NCBI GenBank assembly: GCA_020310875.1
Contig: CM035414.1
Location: 199,605,760-199,669,759 of the forward strand
Direction: 5' to 3'
DNA length: 64,000 nucleotides
From: Ceratopteris richardii
Taxonomy: Eukaryota; Streptophyta; Polypodiopsida; Polypodiales; Pteridaceae
In this document: piece after piece, positions 14,995-28,799 of the stretch
How positions within the stretch are numbered: position 1 is the stretch's first letter
Layout: each line of letters opens with the position of its first letter
Translations under genes and position numbers: made by a program
The notes under the pieces: model-generated
Seen by the model: only the letters and a program-made list of their open reading frames with translations
Told to the model about the DNA's origin: nothing
Databases searched by the model: none

Positions 14995-17326
14995 TGGTAT
15001 CAGAGTTATAAGTGGAGTATCAAAGAGAGAAGAAGGAGATATTGAAGTGAAGTGAATATCTCATCAATGTTTGAAGGAAAGAAGCAAAGGATGGGCACAT
15101 CAACAAAGGGGAAGCAAACACATCATCAAATCAAAGCTAAAACTTCCTCAAGAGGAGTAGCTCTATTTTTTGAGGTAAAAGCCATCTTTTTCAACTCCGT
15201 TGCATCAAGGGGGAGATTAAAAAGAGCTAGAAGGCACCACGGTTGATCTCAATGATCAGATTGAGAAGCTAAAAAAGGGAAATTACCAACCATGGTGATT
15301 TAGAATAAGCAATTTTTTGATGGGGAAAGGTTTGTGGCAACTTGTGAGTGGTGGAGAGCAAAAACCCTATATAGATGAGTTAAAGATAACCAATGACTAG
15401 AGAAGAGTAGTAAGAGAGTGGGATGAAAGGGACAAAAGAGTCATTTTTATTTTATCTCAACATATTAGCAACTCCATGATAGGACATATTCAATATTTTG
15501 ATACATCAAAGAAGGTGTGGGAGTGCTTGAAGAGATTGTACTCACCTTCACAAAAGCTATAAAAATTTAGCTCAAGAAGGAGCTTAATAATCCTAGGAAA
15601 GACCTCTCTCAATGTGCTAATGATTACATATTAAAGGTTAAAGAGCTTGCAGATGCACTAGGGTCAATTGATTGTGCCCTAGATGATGAAAATCTTGTAG
15701 CCCACACCCTAAATGGACTTAGGGATGTTGAAAAATGGAGGGTCTTCACAACTTCAGTGTATGTAAGGTACTCTCTTTATGATTTTGATCAACTAATCAC
15801 TCTGATGTTGACAGAGGAGATGAACCTTAGTGGTCATAATGCTAAGGATAGCCAACGACAATTGTTGTATGCATGTAGAGGAAGAGGAAGACACAACCAA
15901 GGTGCTACAAGAGGAAGCGAAAGGCATCAAAGCAACCAAGGAGCCAAGGACAACAAGAAATTACAGGTCAAAGAGTTGGAAGAGCAAAAAATAGATGAAG
16001 AGGTGCAAGATTTGATGGAAGAGTACAACCCACTTCAAATGGATGCTCTGTATGTGGCAAGCCCAATGATTTTGCAAATCAATGTTATCATAGAGCTCAG
16101 AGACAAGGGAATCAAATCAAAGCAACAAAAACAATTATAGAGGGCAAGGTAACTATGCAAACACATCATCCAGCCAAGGGAATGATTATTTACTTGCCAT
16201 GAGGTGTGGTGAAGATACAACTCAAGCTAGTGAAGATGTATGATATGTAGAGAGTGGATGAAGCAATCATATGTCATGTTGAAAGGATCTTTTTAGTAAT
16301 TTGTAGGTCCAAAAGCATCAAGGACATGAGGAAACAGGTGATAACTGAGAGCACACCATTCAACATGTGGGAGATATCAGTTTGGAAGGAAATCAACGGG
16401 CAAAGTGCTTATTAGAGGTATTACATGTCCCTATTATTACCAAAAACTTGATTTCGATAGGCCAAATGGTAGAAAAAGACTATCAAGTTAGGTTCAATGA
16501 AAGAGGATGTTTTTTTGTGGACCCGAGGGTAGGTTTCAAGCTCATAGCAAAAGAAAAAAAGCAAGGGAGAAAGTTCACAATGGACATAAATTAGCCACAC
16601 CATTCAATGTATGTCACATATGGAGACAAGAGGATATCAGATTTTAACCTATGGCATAAATGAATAGGCCATATCAACCTACAAAAGCTGAAGGAAATGC
16701 AAAGGAGGATCCTGGTAAGAGGCCTATGAAATTTCACGTCTAAAATGTTGCATGAAATTTGTGTAGCTTGCCAACAAGGAAAACAATCAAGGCTGCCTTT
16801 CAAGAAGAGTACTTACGTGAGTGTGAATGTTTTAGACCTGATTCACACGGATGTTTGGGGTTCAACAAGAGAAGCATACCTTGCTAGAAATAGGTATTTT
16901 TTAACCTTCATTGATGAATTTTCAAAAAGAATATGGTTCTATTGTATTAGACACAAATTAGATATGTTCCACTACTTCAAGAAATTCAAAGCACATGTGG
17001 AGAAGGAGTCTGGCAAGTTTATAAAAACTTTGAGACCCGATGGAGGGGGCGAGTACTTCTCCCATGAATTTTATGAGTTTATGAAGTTCAATGGAATCAA
17101 AAGACAATTTACATGTAGGTATACCCCTCAAAAAAATGGGGTTGCAGAGAGAAAGAACACACACATAGTAGAGGTAGCTAGGTGTATGCTCAATGAAATG
17201 AATATGCCACATTGTTATTAGGGAGAGGCTACATATACAACCAAATAAATCATGAATACATGTCCTACATGAGGTATACATCATCTTACTCCTGAGGAAG
17301 CATGGAGTGGAAGAAAACCTTGCAAG
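14995..17326 (+). mobile_element. Copia element, 5' half only (PBS to integrase)
   Basis: Fossil. The primer-binding site TGGTATCAGAG lies at 14,995-15,005. Gag remains span about 15,050-16,140, a pre-integrase region about 16,370-16,760 and integrase about 16,745-17,220, with VCQQGK-like zinc region (CVACQQGKQSRLPF), DVWGSTREAYLARNRYFLTF and YTPQKNGVAERKN. RT and RNase H are absent: at 17,326 the element stops abruptly against a LINE ORF1 fragment. It has several breaks. Confidence 0.8.
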
Positions 17327-17738
17327 GGGACCATCTGAATAGGCACAGGGTCGCCCGACCGAGTTGCCAAGTTCAGACACTAAGGGCTCGAAACGCCATA
17401 TCTTCATTTTCAAAGACTAGCAGCAAGTGGCTTGCCGGTAAGAACTGACACTTACAAACAACTAGCCCGCGAGGGAACCACTCGTTGCGAAGCCACTGTC
17501 GCACAGTTTCGAGCGGGGGCTTAGGGCCGAACATTTGGCCGACGAGGCAAACTTTCTTGAGCTCCTCCTGAGTTGACAAAATTGCGGATCTATTGAGGGA
17601 GACCAAGGGGGGTTCAGCACTCTCGAAGGCCCCTAGGGCGGCACAAGAACCCCCCTCCAACAAAGAGGCCAGGTTATCGGTCTCCCCGAGAGGAGGGGCC
17701 AGGTTACTTCTCACAAGAGAGGGGGTCGCCAAATCCAT
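17327..17738 (-). pseudogene. LINE ORF1 N-terminal fragment (copy 3)
   Basis: Close match to copy 1 ORF1 from its presumed start Met to just past FRALSV. The frame is open throughout and keeps a Gln codon where copy 1 has a stop, so this copy shows the undamaged state. Both ends are cut: the 3' end is fused to Copia integrase, and similarity to copy 1 ends at the start codon. Everything after the first 120 or so codons is missing. Confidence 0.85.
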
Positions 17739-18007
17739 CTTTTACCCTCGATTTGACAGTGAAACCAAAAGAAAGCATCAACTCTCTTTAAGTGCAAACT
17801 GCCTTGAGAAGTAGTGATTGCGTGGGAAATAATCTTGCGCCTTCGTAAGTACTGGGGAGCATTGCTAAACCCATCTTGAAAAGTCCATGATCATCTCATC
17901 ATCCCACATTAAAGGATAACTCCTCTCTTCTTCTTTTTTTTTTCTTTGAATCTTTTTTAATTTTCCCTCCTTTCTTTCTTTTTTTTTAATTCACACGCTG
18001 CCACAGA
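17739..18007 (-). other. Leader-like stretch and T-rich tract next to LINE copy 3
   Basis: No gene. A T-rich tract at about 17,932-17,990 occupies the same relative place as in copy 1. Apart from the tract, similarity to the copy 1 leader is weak by eye. Confidence 0.45.
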
Positions 18008-18373
18008 TAGGCCCGTCAATCGTGGAATCTGCCTATTGCAAAAAATCCATTCAATCGTTGAAGTGGAACCCGTCGATCATAGAACCCATCAATCGTGGAA
18101 CGCGCTGCGACGGACATGCTCAGAGCTCTATCAATCGTGGAACCGGTCAATCGTGGCACCTGTCGATCGTGGAACTCATCAGTCGTGGAACCGGTCAATC
18201 GTGATGCTTGTCGATCGCCAAAGCCATCAGTCGATCGTAGAACCCATCAATCATGGAACGCACTGGGACGGACATGCTCAGAACTCTATCAATCGTGGAA
18301 CCGGTCAATTGTGGCACCTGTCGATCGTGGAACTCATCAGTCGTGGAACCGGTCAATCGTGATGCTTGTCGAC
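18008..18373. repeat. Short-period array built on GTCAATCGTGGAACC
   Basis: About 18 degenerate copies of an RTCRATCGTGGAAC core. A longer segment containing GGACATGCTCAGA and several cores is duplicated (about 18,060-18,190 against 18,236-18,365), giving a higher-order period near 175. Core and position recall the array at 11,118-11,360. It ends sharply at an LTR piece. Confidence 0.85.
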
Positions 18374-18983
18374 AGCAATGGACTATTACTCATTGGGGAC
18401 ATACATATCTTATCTCTGGCATCTCTTTTGGTCCACTCTTTGCACTCTGTGGCTAAAAGCCTACTATAGGAAGTCACTCTGTGGGAGGATACAGAGCATG
18501 GGCTTACGAGTGGAGGGCTAATAGCACTATAGTATGAAGAACTGGCTCGGTTTTGTCATTCAATGTGAGTCAGTGGTATTTTCGTGCTCTTTCCCTTAGA
18601 GCAAGTCTTCATACCTTTCTACTGATCAGTGCAAGTCTTCATCTAGTTGTGTTCATTTTATGTATTGGATGGATCTCTTGTATTGATTCCGTTTAGTTTT
18701 GGAATTGCACGTTAGCGGAGAGCATCAACTTTTAGAGCATTTGTTTTGCCCATATTTTAATCATCCATTCGAACTAAGGAGTGGTTTAGTCTTTCACTAT
18801 TGTCATTTGTCAGTAATTTTCTCTTTGAGTATTTACAATACTATGCAACTACTACGATCTACCTACTCACAGAAATGTTAAAGGTTATACTTCCCTAAGG
18901 AGAACCTCCCTTGAGTAGGTGGAGTATTGGAAGTGCATACTACCTGCTCCTGTTAAAAGTAGGTACCCAGTACCTCCTCTATA
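18374..18983 (+). repeat. Gypsy-1 5' LTR, right-hand part
   Basis: Matches 49,991-50,600 nearly end to end (AGCAATGGACTA to TACCTCCTCTA). It is followed by a leader (GTTTGGCATGCCCAATGGGA) of the kind found after Gypsy 5' LTRs and then by gag. The left part of the LTR, including a TATA-like CTATAAAAG seen in the 49-kb copy, is missing here. Confidence 0.75.
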
Positions 18984-21900
18984 GTTTGGCATGCCCAATG
19001 GGACACTTGCATTTCTATGAGAGGCTCTGAGCATAGTAAATAATCCTTTTCCATTATTTTTGCCCTATTGCATCTTGCAAGTAGGTACATGACCCATACT
19101 CGAGCAGATAAGGAGCCTCTTCGTGTACAGAGGAGCCTTAAAAAATCATCTTACCTTCGAATAGTGAACCTAGATCCCCTCTACCCTCTTTGAATTTAAC
19201 TATTGATTTGGGTGGGACACCACTATCAAAGGAGAAGCATAGGAAAACATTAGATTTATCCTCAGATACATCAAAGGAAACACCAGTGCCAATGGAGGAT
19301 CTCTCTCACTTTCTCTCTAGACTCAATATCAAGTTCCCTACCTTTAATCAACAAGCGTATGAGGATGTTGATGATCATGTGAGAAGATTCATCTCCTTAT
19401 GTTGTGGACGAGGTCTGCAGAATAGAGAGGATGCAATGCTGGAACTCTTCCCATCAACGTTGGAAGACCTTGCTGACAAATGGTACAGTCAATATGCAAA
19501 TGGCCATTTTGCTACATGGGAGGCTCTGAAGACGACGTTCTCACAGACATTTCGACCAAGTGACTCCTCAGAAAGAGCTCTAGGTCAGCTAGAGAACCTA
19601 AGGCTAAGATCAGGTGAATCCTTTCATGAACTTCACAATAGGACAAAAGCACTTGTTGCACATCCGCCACATGCTCCAGGTGATTTCTTCGTTAAAAAAT
19701 GGATAGAAAAAGCTTTGCCCAGGTCATCTCAGTAGAAGCTACGTGAGTCTCTTAGATTGGATGCAACCCTTAATGATTTTGTTGCAGTGGCATCATGCAT
19801 TGAAGAAGCTAGGCAACATTTTGAAAGGGATACACAACCAAATTGTGCAGCAGAACTAGACCCTATTGGGAAACTGAGGAAAGAACTGGAGGCATTGAGA
19901 ATGCAGCAAAATCACCAAGAAGAGAAGGTCTTGCCACCATCATCATGTTGTACTGATGATGAAGTGGCCCAACTTTGTCGTGAATTAGAAGATTTGCACA
20001 CCACCCAGGATATAAGAGGGCAGATTTGGTATACAAGATGTAACAACAGTGGACATTCCAATACTAATTGTCCTAACAGGGTAAGTTGTCAATTTTGTGG
20101 AAAGGATGGACATGAAGCTAGAGACTATTACTACCTCAAGGGTACACAACAACGAGGTAACCCTCAAGCTTTGGATTCATATTATGCTAGTACTTCAAAT
20201 GCACCTAATAGAGAGGAGAATCGTCTAACAAAGACTAGATATAATAGGCCATTGATGTGTTATCACTGTGATGAGTATGGACATATGCAAAATAGGTGTT
20301 CCCTTCCAGAAGATGCACCTCTTTGTCAGCATTGTCTAGAGGCTAAGGATCACTATAGCAAAGATTGCCCAAGAAGCCCCCCTGCTCCAATTCACATGAT
20401 TGCAGTCTCCCCACAAGTAGAAGGTATGACCACTCAATCTTATGATGTTTCATCTTCTTTGATGCCCATGATGATTAGAGCCAGACAAGCGACAGAGACC
20501 TATAGATAGGAACAACAAGGACTCTAGGATAGGGAGGAGGAAAAGAAGATGGGATGGGAGGACCAAGTAGACATTGAAGGAGCTTATGAAAGGATGACTA
20601 CTTCACTAAGGGAGCAACCAACAAGTCTGCAAGAAGACACACATGTGGTAAACATTGAGCAGATCTTGAAAGGTATTCATCACAAGGTTAGTCTGTATGA
20701 ACTCATAAAGATGGATTCAAAAATAAGAAGTGACTTATTAAAGATTATACACTCTGCTTACTTGAGCTAACCACCTAGCATAGCTGGTTTCATGGTTGAT
20801 TTTCCCTCTACACCCTTGGCCGACTACCAAAGCTCAAGATTATCTATTTTTATAAAGGATGAAGCTCTCATAGGTGTGATCATAGATGGAGGCTCTGGCA
20901 TCAATTTGATGCCAGATTTCACAATGAGGAAAATGGCACCATTTGCAGTTACACTAGCAGATCAACATAGGGTTGTGCCACTTGGCATTACTGAAAAGGT
21001 ACTGATGATAGTACAAGGTTGTCACTTTGTTCTAGATTTTGTTGTTATTGCACTTCCACAAGAGACTTCTTAACCTTTACTCTTGGGTCGGCCTTGGCTA
21101 AGGCAATCAAAAAATTTGCAAGATTGGGGGAAAAACAAACTGTGGATTTCAACAAACACCAATAGCCAGCTGCAACTACATTTGGAAGAAGGATTTGACT
21201 CAGGGAAAACTACTGGGTGTACTATGTACACTCACGTAATGCCCTCTTTATCCCAAGAAGAAGCTAGATACATTATTGAATTGGATGATGGAAAGTACAG
21301 AGTGTTGCACGATGGAAATCAATGAAATAGAGGAAGAAGTTGCAGCTGAAAGAGTTGCAGAAAAAGGCCATGAAGTTCACAAGGAGTTAGGAGAATGAGA
21401 GTTTGCACTGTAATACAAACTTTGAAGGGGCAACAAATATAGAAGTATCAGGGAAGGAAAGTTATGAGCTTGAATGCAGAGAAGATCTCCCCTTTCTGGA
21501 TATACCTCAAGGGTGGACCAAAGAACATATTGCAAAGTATAAGCTAAATTCCACTCCTACACACAGTGGGGATGATTTCTCAAGTAAGATCAATCCTAAA
21601 ACACTTGTTCAAGAAGTAAATCTAAGAGATGAAGAGAATCCTTGAGTAGTCCACTTGGCCTCTTGGCTATGACATTATCCCCCTTTACTACAGAAGGTAA
21701 CTTCTTTACTTTTTGCTTATAAAAATGTCTTCGCATGGACCTACAAAGATCTAACAGGGATACCAGAGGAGCTTGGATTACACCGAATACCCTTAGTTGA
21801 GGGAGTCGCTCTAGCCAGAAGTAGGCCATATCGACTCAATCCAAAGTATGCAGAGGCGATAAAGTTGGAAATTACAAAACTAGAAGAAGCACATATAATT

Positions 21901-24512
21901 GTTCTAGTAGAACATTCGAGGTGGCTTTCCTCTATGGTTATTGTACCCAAGAAAAATAGTGGAAAAATAAGAGTCTGTGTTGATTTTCGTGCCTTGAATA
22001 AGGTAACTGTTCAAGATGGATTTCCTCAGCCCTTCACAAAGCAAGTACTTGAGGAAGTAGCCAGACACACTTTGTATAGCTTCCTGGATGGTTTTAGTGG
22101 CTACAATCAGATAGTGATCCATCCTGATGATAGGGACAAAATAGCCTTTGTTACTCCATGGGGCACTTATGTCTATACCCGCATGGCTTTTGGCTTGAAA
22201 AATGCACCAGTTTCATTTAATAGAACAATGTATCTGATATTGGGCAAATGGTTTACAACCTTTCTGCGCATTTTTATGGATGACTTTTCAGTGTTTTCAG
22301 GCACAGATAGAAGAGCAGAAGTTCAAGATTTCAATGATCATTTGGAAAATCTAAAGGAAATCTTTGAGCAATGTCTCAGAACAGGTTTGAAGTTAAATCG
22401 TGCTAAATGTCACTTTTTGGTCACTAAGGGCACTCTTCTTGGTCACATAGTATGTGTTGAAGGGATAATGGTTGACCCTGCAAAGATTACTGCTATCCTT
22501 TCCATGCCTATTCCACAAACCCCAAAGGAAGTGCAAAGTTTTTTGGGCCATGTAGGATACCATAGAAGATTTATACGAATGTATTCAGAAATAGCTAAGC
22601 CCTTGTCAAAGCTTACCAGTAAAAAGGTCCCCTTCTCATGGAGTCCTGAAGCTGAGAAAGCATTTTGTGAACTAAAATTGAGGTTATGTACTGCTCCACT
22701 TTTAAGTGTTCCTAACTGGTCATTGGAGTTTCATGTGCATATAGATGCCCGTCTTCATGCTGTTGGTGCGGTTTTGGTGCAACCATCCTCACACAAGATT
22801 GATAGACCTATCTCCTATGCCAGCAGGCTACTTACCAAGGCAGAAAGGAACTACAGTATGACCGAAAGGGAAGGTTTGGCTATTATATTTGCTGTTCAAA
22901 ATTTTCAGCATTAACTTCTTGGTGTACATTTTATAGTCATATCTCGTCATCAGCCCTTGAAGTACTTGATAAACAAGCCTAGAGTGGCTGGAAGGGTTTG
23001 GAAATGGTTACTCATGTTTCAAGAATTCAACTTTGATATTCATATTAATCTAGGAAGAGAGCACTACATGGCAGATCAAGTACCCAGGACCGCAATGAGC
23101 GAGAAGGGAACATGTATTAATGATGAATTGGTGGAAAGTAATCTCTTCCTAGTAGCAACTCAGGCTGAATGGTATGATGGAATTCTCCATTGTCTCACTA
23201 CTGGAAAACTCCCATAACACTTGACACCTATAGAAAAGAGAAGATTACTCGTTAAAACCAAAGCATACTCACTTATAAATGGGAATTTATATAGATATTG
23301 TCAGGATGGTATCTTGAGAAAGTGTGTTTATCCAGAAGAGGTAAATCTTTTGCTAGAGGTAGCACACAATGAAGTGCATCTAAAGGGGGAAGATTTGGCT
23401 CACAAAATCATACACAAAGGAATATGGTGGCCTCATATCTACCGGGATGTGATCAAGTTTGCTAAAGAATGCCACATTTGCCAGAGATGTGCTCCTACGC
23501 CAACCAGATTGAATTTCCAACCATTAGTCATATCTACAGGATGGCTCGCATTGGAATTATGGGGTCTTGATTTCATAGGACCAATTAGTCCAACTGGTCA
23601 ACCTGGGGGAAAGAAGTATATTTTGATGGCCCCATGTTATGCAACTAAATGGATAGAGGCTAAAGCTACTATGGACTGCACGACCTTAACAGTAGCTCAT
23701 TTTCTGTACAAATGTATTTTCTCAAGATTTGGTTGCCCACTAGAAATCACTAGTGATAGGGGCACACATTTTGTAAATCAATTGCTCCAATTTATATTTG
23801 ACAAGTACAAGGTTTTTCATAAAAAGTCTTATGCCTACTATCCAAGGGCAAATGGCCAAGCAGAAAGCTCCAGTAAGATTTTGATTGGATTGCTATGCAA
23901 ATTATCTTTTGATCATCAAAGCTTTTGGCCACAAGCATTGATTAGTGCAATTTGGGCTTTCTGAACTACAAGAAGGGGAACCACTGGCGAGAGTCCATTT
24001 CGCTTAGTATATGGAAAAGAGGCATTGACACCATTCGAATTTATTATCAAAAGAGAAATTGGAACAAAACCATTGGAATTGAACCACCCATTAGGAGACT
24101 GGTGGCATTAGAAGAATACAGAGAAGGAGCAATGCAAAAACTTCAGGTAACACAAGAAGAGCGCAAAAGATTACATGACAGGTATCTTAGGTCCAATGAA
24201 GTACAGTAAGGATCCTTGGTTTTGGTGCATCAGCAGTTTCAACCAAATTGGTACCCAAATTGATAGGACCATACAGGGTGATAAAGGTATTACCACACGG
24301 AGCAGTGCATTTAGAGGATTTGCAGGGTAAGAGGATACCCCTGGTCAATATCTCCCGGGTGAAGAATTACATGAATTAAGTCATGATGGAAGAAATTCAT
24401 TCACTGTACATCTGTATTTCATTCAGTGTTTGTAGTTTATTTTGATCTTATTGAAATAAGCAAATAAAGGAGGAGTTGCACCGGGACAGTGCAAAGACTT
24501 GATGTGGGGGTC
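18374..24512 (+). mobile_element. Gypsy-1 LTR retrotransposon, all domains recognisable
   Basis: Fossil of the Gypsy (Ty3) family. Parts: partial 5' LTR to 18,983; gag about 19,190-20,510 with three zinc knuckles (the last two CYHCDEYGHMQNRC and CQHCLEAKDHYSKDC); protease about 20,790-21,120 ending at GRPWLR; reverse transcriptase about 21,870-22,500 with FGLKNAPVSF and FMDDF; RNase H about 22,720-23,100; integrase about 23,290-24,380 with HHCC zinc region and WGLDFIGPIS. A G-rich polypurine-like string ends at 24,512, where TGTAGCGC begins. It has roughly six to eight breaks and is not coding-competent; the matching LTR at 49 kb is clearly diverged, so it is older than the central nest. Confidence 0.85.
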
Positions 24513-24525
24513 TGTAGCGCATCGC

Positions 24526-24564
<39 letters not shown>

Positions 24565-24640
24565 CCCCAGTCCCCGCATCACACTTTCTCTCTCCCCTGC
24601 CATTCCCTCTCTCCCCCACCCGTAGGGGCACACATCAGGT
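24513..24640 (+). repeat. LTR head TGTAGCGC with CT array
   Basis: Starts TGTAGCGCATC, then (CT)n at about 24,528-24,560, then C-rich sequence. It fits the left end of the Gypsy-1 3' LTR. Similar heads are at 26,335 (plus) and 62,583 (minus). The expected rest of the LTR does not follow. Confidence 0.6.
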
Positions 24641-26334
24641 GGGCACTACCAAAGGACCAGGTCCCGAAGAGTGGGAACAAAGATTTACAACAACCAAGAC
24701 CTTTCAAAGGGAGACTATACACAAAGGATTCTTCATCGGATAAGATAACAAACTGTTTGAGAATCCTAGTCACTTCTCCCTCTACTAGATGCATGCAGTG
24801 GAAAGAAATGAACAGGTTAAAGAAAAGCACCAGGCCCCGAGTAATGGTCAGTCCCTTAGAGAACTAATACATTGCATGTGAACCTTTGAGGCCTCAACAG
24901 GTGCATGCAGTGAATAGAAGTAAAGAGGCCCCAGAAAATACAACAGGGCAAGATGTGTGAGAACAAAGCAATATCTGAAGGCCAAAAGCTAGAAAGGAGT
25001 CGAGGGTGAAAAGTTGAAGAGGGTGACTAAGAACATCACTTGCTTAGCCACTAGATGTGTGCATGGCAGCCCGACTTAACAACAACAACTCAGATTTATG
25101 AATGTACGGAATACCAAGGAGAAAACAAAAACAAGGGACTTAGATTGAATAAGGTAACAAACTCTCTGAGAGTCATTGCTTCTTCAAACATTGGGTGCAT
25201 GTACTAGGGAGCTATAAACGAGCCACATACAAGAAGTAAAGCCTGTCAAGGGGTGACACAGACAACGAAGGGGAGAGTGTTGTAGAGAAAAGAAGAACAT
25301 AAAACGAGCCCCAAAAATTTTCAAATTATGAGCATATTTTTTCTTAAATGCACTAGAGCAGTCCTCTAGATGCATAATCCCAAATCATTGTAACATAACT
25401 CTTGTAAAATAGTAGGAAATTAGAGTTAGTCAATAAAAGTGTCGGTCTCCTATGTGAAAGGACCTTTTTAAGGGCACATGTATATAAGTCACTTTGTGAC
25501 TCTTGTAAAGAGACTTTTTGCCATTGTGAACTTTGAAGAAGAATTTCAAATATGCTTCTTTCCTACTGATTTCCTCCTTCTCCATGATGTTTTGTGTGTG
25601 TATAATGCTTGAAATGTGTGTGTAGGAATCTTTTCTATCCCTTCCCATGACTTTTGAACTATTGAAGTGTGTGTGTGAACCACTACTAGTTGTGGAGCGA
25701 GTGTTGGTGTTTTTCACCATTCATTATTTTGCCTATAATTTGAAGTGCATTTGTCATATTCAATTGAAATACTAGATGTGTCTCGTCAAGAGCTTCGAAA
25801 GGAACCCACTATTGACCATATTCAAAGTTTGGAGCTAAAAGAAAAGCTCAAATTTGTGCTTATTGCTGTAAATGGTATTGTGGCATGCATATTCAGAGGA
25901 TTAGTGAGTTGGAGAGGTAGTTGAGTCTCTTCACATGCATTGTAGCTTAACCACTTCACTTACCATCATGAGTGCACACATCTTCATACACTTGGTTCTT
26001 TTGGTTCCTCGGATGGATAATTAAACGTGTATTAATCCACCACTATATGCACTTGTGGGCTGATTGAGGTCTAGTCTTATCGACACAAGTCCCTAATGCT
26101 TCACCACTTAGGTAAACACCCCTCAAGGCATTTCTTTCTTTTTCTATACCTTCAAAGCTATATGATCTTTGTGGTACTCATCTTTGGGAATTCGTAAGGA
26201 GTGCTCCTTTGCATCGAGATGTAATTTGTATTCATCTATAAAACCTTTTGATATTTCACTCCTTTTGTAATGAATCAAGGAGAATCTGAGTCATCTGAGC
26301 CTCTTTTTTTTCTCTCTAATGTTGATCTCTATAG
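24641..26334. other. Unassigned retroelement-like sequence
   Basis: No gene recognised. A GATAAGATAACAAACTGTTTGAGA-type segment near 24,740 recurs in diverged form near 25,150, suggesting an old internal duplication. A TATA-like ATGTATATAAG at about 25,480-25,490 followed by a leader-like stretch looks like part of an LTR, but no partner copy is in the window. Confidence 0.4.
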
Positions 26335-27013
<679 letters not shown>

Positions 27014-27390
27014 TGTCGTAGAGATTTCCATCTCTACATTCCCTTGAAGCCAAATCCATTTATGGGTACAATTTAAATGCAGAATGATCATGACAAGAAA
27101 GGCAATTGACTTCTGATATTTGGTTGGAAAGAGTGTGAAAATGTGAAAACTCTTGTCTATAAGCCCATTATATGCTCATGCACATAATGTGTGAACCTAT
27201 TATTTGTATTATGGTATGTACCCATAACAAGTTATATGTGTGAAAACTGTGTATATGGTTGTTCATGTATAAATAAACTATATAATTGTTCATCCATGTA
27301 AACCCAAAACATTATAGTGTGAACCAAAGCTCCATCTTCAAACAGGTACAACGTGTATATATGCTTTTAGAAGACTTATTCAAGAAATCA

Positions 27391-27455
27391 GCGTGGCTGA
27401 CTTGGATAGCGGGTGATCTTCTAAAAAAACCGTCAAGGTTCAAATCTCACTTGGC
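27391..27455 (+). other. tRNA-like module in the 5' LTR of element D
   Basis: TGGCTGACTTGG at 27,394 fits the pol III A-box consensus in 11 of 12 positions, and GGTTCAAATCT at 27,437 fits the B-box in 10 of 11, 43 bases apart as in a tRNA. The middle reads like an anticodon loop CTTCTAA (Arg-TCT type). The stems pair poorly, so it is a relic or promoter module, not a working tRNA. Confidence 0.45.
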
Positions 27456-27627
27456 TCATTGTTATAATCATCAACTGAAGATCAACTGAAGATCAACTCA
27501 AGTCTTTCAAGTGCTCAAGGCTAGGAGAAGGAGGTGATCAAGATCTTGGAGGAGGAGTTCTCACACTCTTTGAGGAGTTGTGGTCTACATCTTGGTGTGG
27601 ACTCTTCTCTTATGCTTAGAGGAGGCT

Positions 27628-27905
27628 CTACACTCATGATTGATGATGACATTATGATCTATGATGATTTGGTAACTTTTCCACTATTTGCATTATATTT
27701 GTATGGACACATTATTATGAATTAATTGTCTCTCATATGATGAGTTTCACACTTCTCACTTATCTTTTCTACACTCATGATTGATGATGATCTTGAAGAT
27801 CGATGAACTTTATGGAGCAACATTATGATCTATGATGATTTGGTAACTTGTATTTTCCATTATTTTCATTATATTTGTATGAATACATTATTATGAATTG
27901 ATTGT
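27628..27905. repeat. Tandem duplication of about 140-150 bases in element D LTR
   Basis: CTACACTCATGATTGATGAT through ATTATGAATTRATTGTCTCTC occurs twice (about 27,628-27,740 and 27,770-27,910), with a 30-base insertion in the second. Confidence 0.8.
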
Positions 27906-28157
27906 CTCTCCAATTTTCACACATCTCTCTTATTTCCAATCTCTCTTATGATGTTAATGAAATGTACAAGTGATTTGATTTATGATCTCATCCGACTATC
28001 TGTGAGTATCTATATTTGAACTCTACCTGTTAAGTTGCTGGAAGCACCCTGCGTGTACCGTCTATTTGGAACACTAGCAGTTGGCATGATCCACCCAACT
28101 GAGCCCTTCACGACAAGTGAACCCAATATGAAATTGTTCCACGACATTTGGCAATTA

Positions 28158-28162
28158 AGAGG
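28158..28162. repeat. Probable target-site duplication, left (AGAGG)
   Basis: The five bases before the giant 5' LTR are AGAGG; the five after the 3' LTR (46,582-46,586) are GGAGG. Four of five match, which fits a target duplication with one later change. Confidence 0.55.
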
Positions 28163-28277
28163 TGTTAGCCCACAATTTGGTTGGTTTTGATGCACTAATG
28201 TGGTTCTATTTGGCAGGAAAATACGCTTGATTTCAAGTACTCGAGGCATGAGTTTGATAATTGATGAGTAGCGTGTG

Positions 28278-28777
28278 GAGACATTGATTGCAGGATATGC
28301 ACAATGTGGTAAAGATCGGCAAGCACTGGAATGCTTTGAGTTCATGCAGCATGAAGGTGTTCCTCCAGATGCAATAACTTTTGTTTCTATGCTGAATGTA
28401 TGTAGTCATCTGGGTCACGTGGAAGAGGCTCATTCACTCTTTGGCACATAGAAAAGGCAATACATTTGGTCCAGCAGATTCCCCTCTCTGATAGTTATAA
28501 CATTTGGCTTAGCATATTGGGTGCTTGTCAAAAGTATGGGGATGTGCATATTGGCAGATGGGTATTTGAACAAGCAATACTGGCAGATGAAAATAATGTT
28601 CTAGCTTATATACTTATGGCAAATATTTATGCAGCAGCTGGAATGCAAGAGGATGCTATGATCATTGAGGCTATGAGGATGAGTAGGATATGGAAAAGTG
28701 CAACACATAGTTGGCAATCTACTGCACCGAGCAATAATAGTCATGTGTTTGCTTTTTCGATGATTTGTTGTATTTAA
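28278..28777 (+). pseudogene. Captured PPR gene piece, 3' end of a PLS-class gene (5' LTR copy)
   Basis: Protein-like stretches match the C-terminal part of a plant pentatricopeptide-repeat protein, an organelle RNA-binding family: LIAGYAQCGKDRQALECF with GVPPDAITFVSML and VCSHLGHVEEAHSLF (PPR repeats), then WLSILGACQKYGDVHIGRW and ANIYAAAGMQEDA (E motif), then HSWQSTAPSNNSHVFAF (E+ like). The N-terminal repeats and any DYW domain are absent. It lies inside an LTR and is no longer a continuous frame. An identical arrangement is in the 3' LTR. Confidence 0.85.
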
Positions 28778-28799
28778 AACTCCCTTCAACACACATGCA

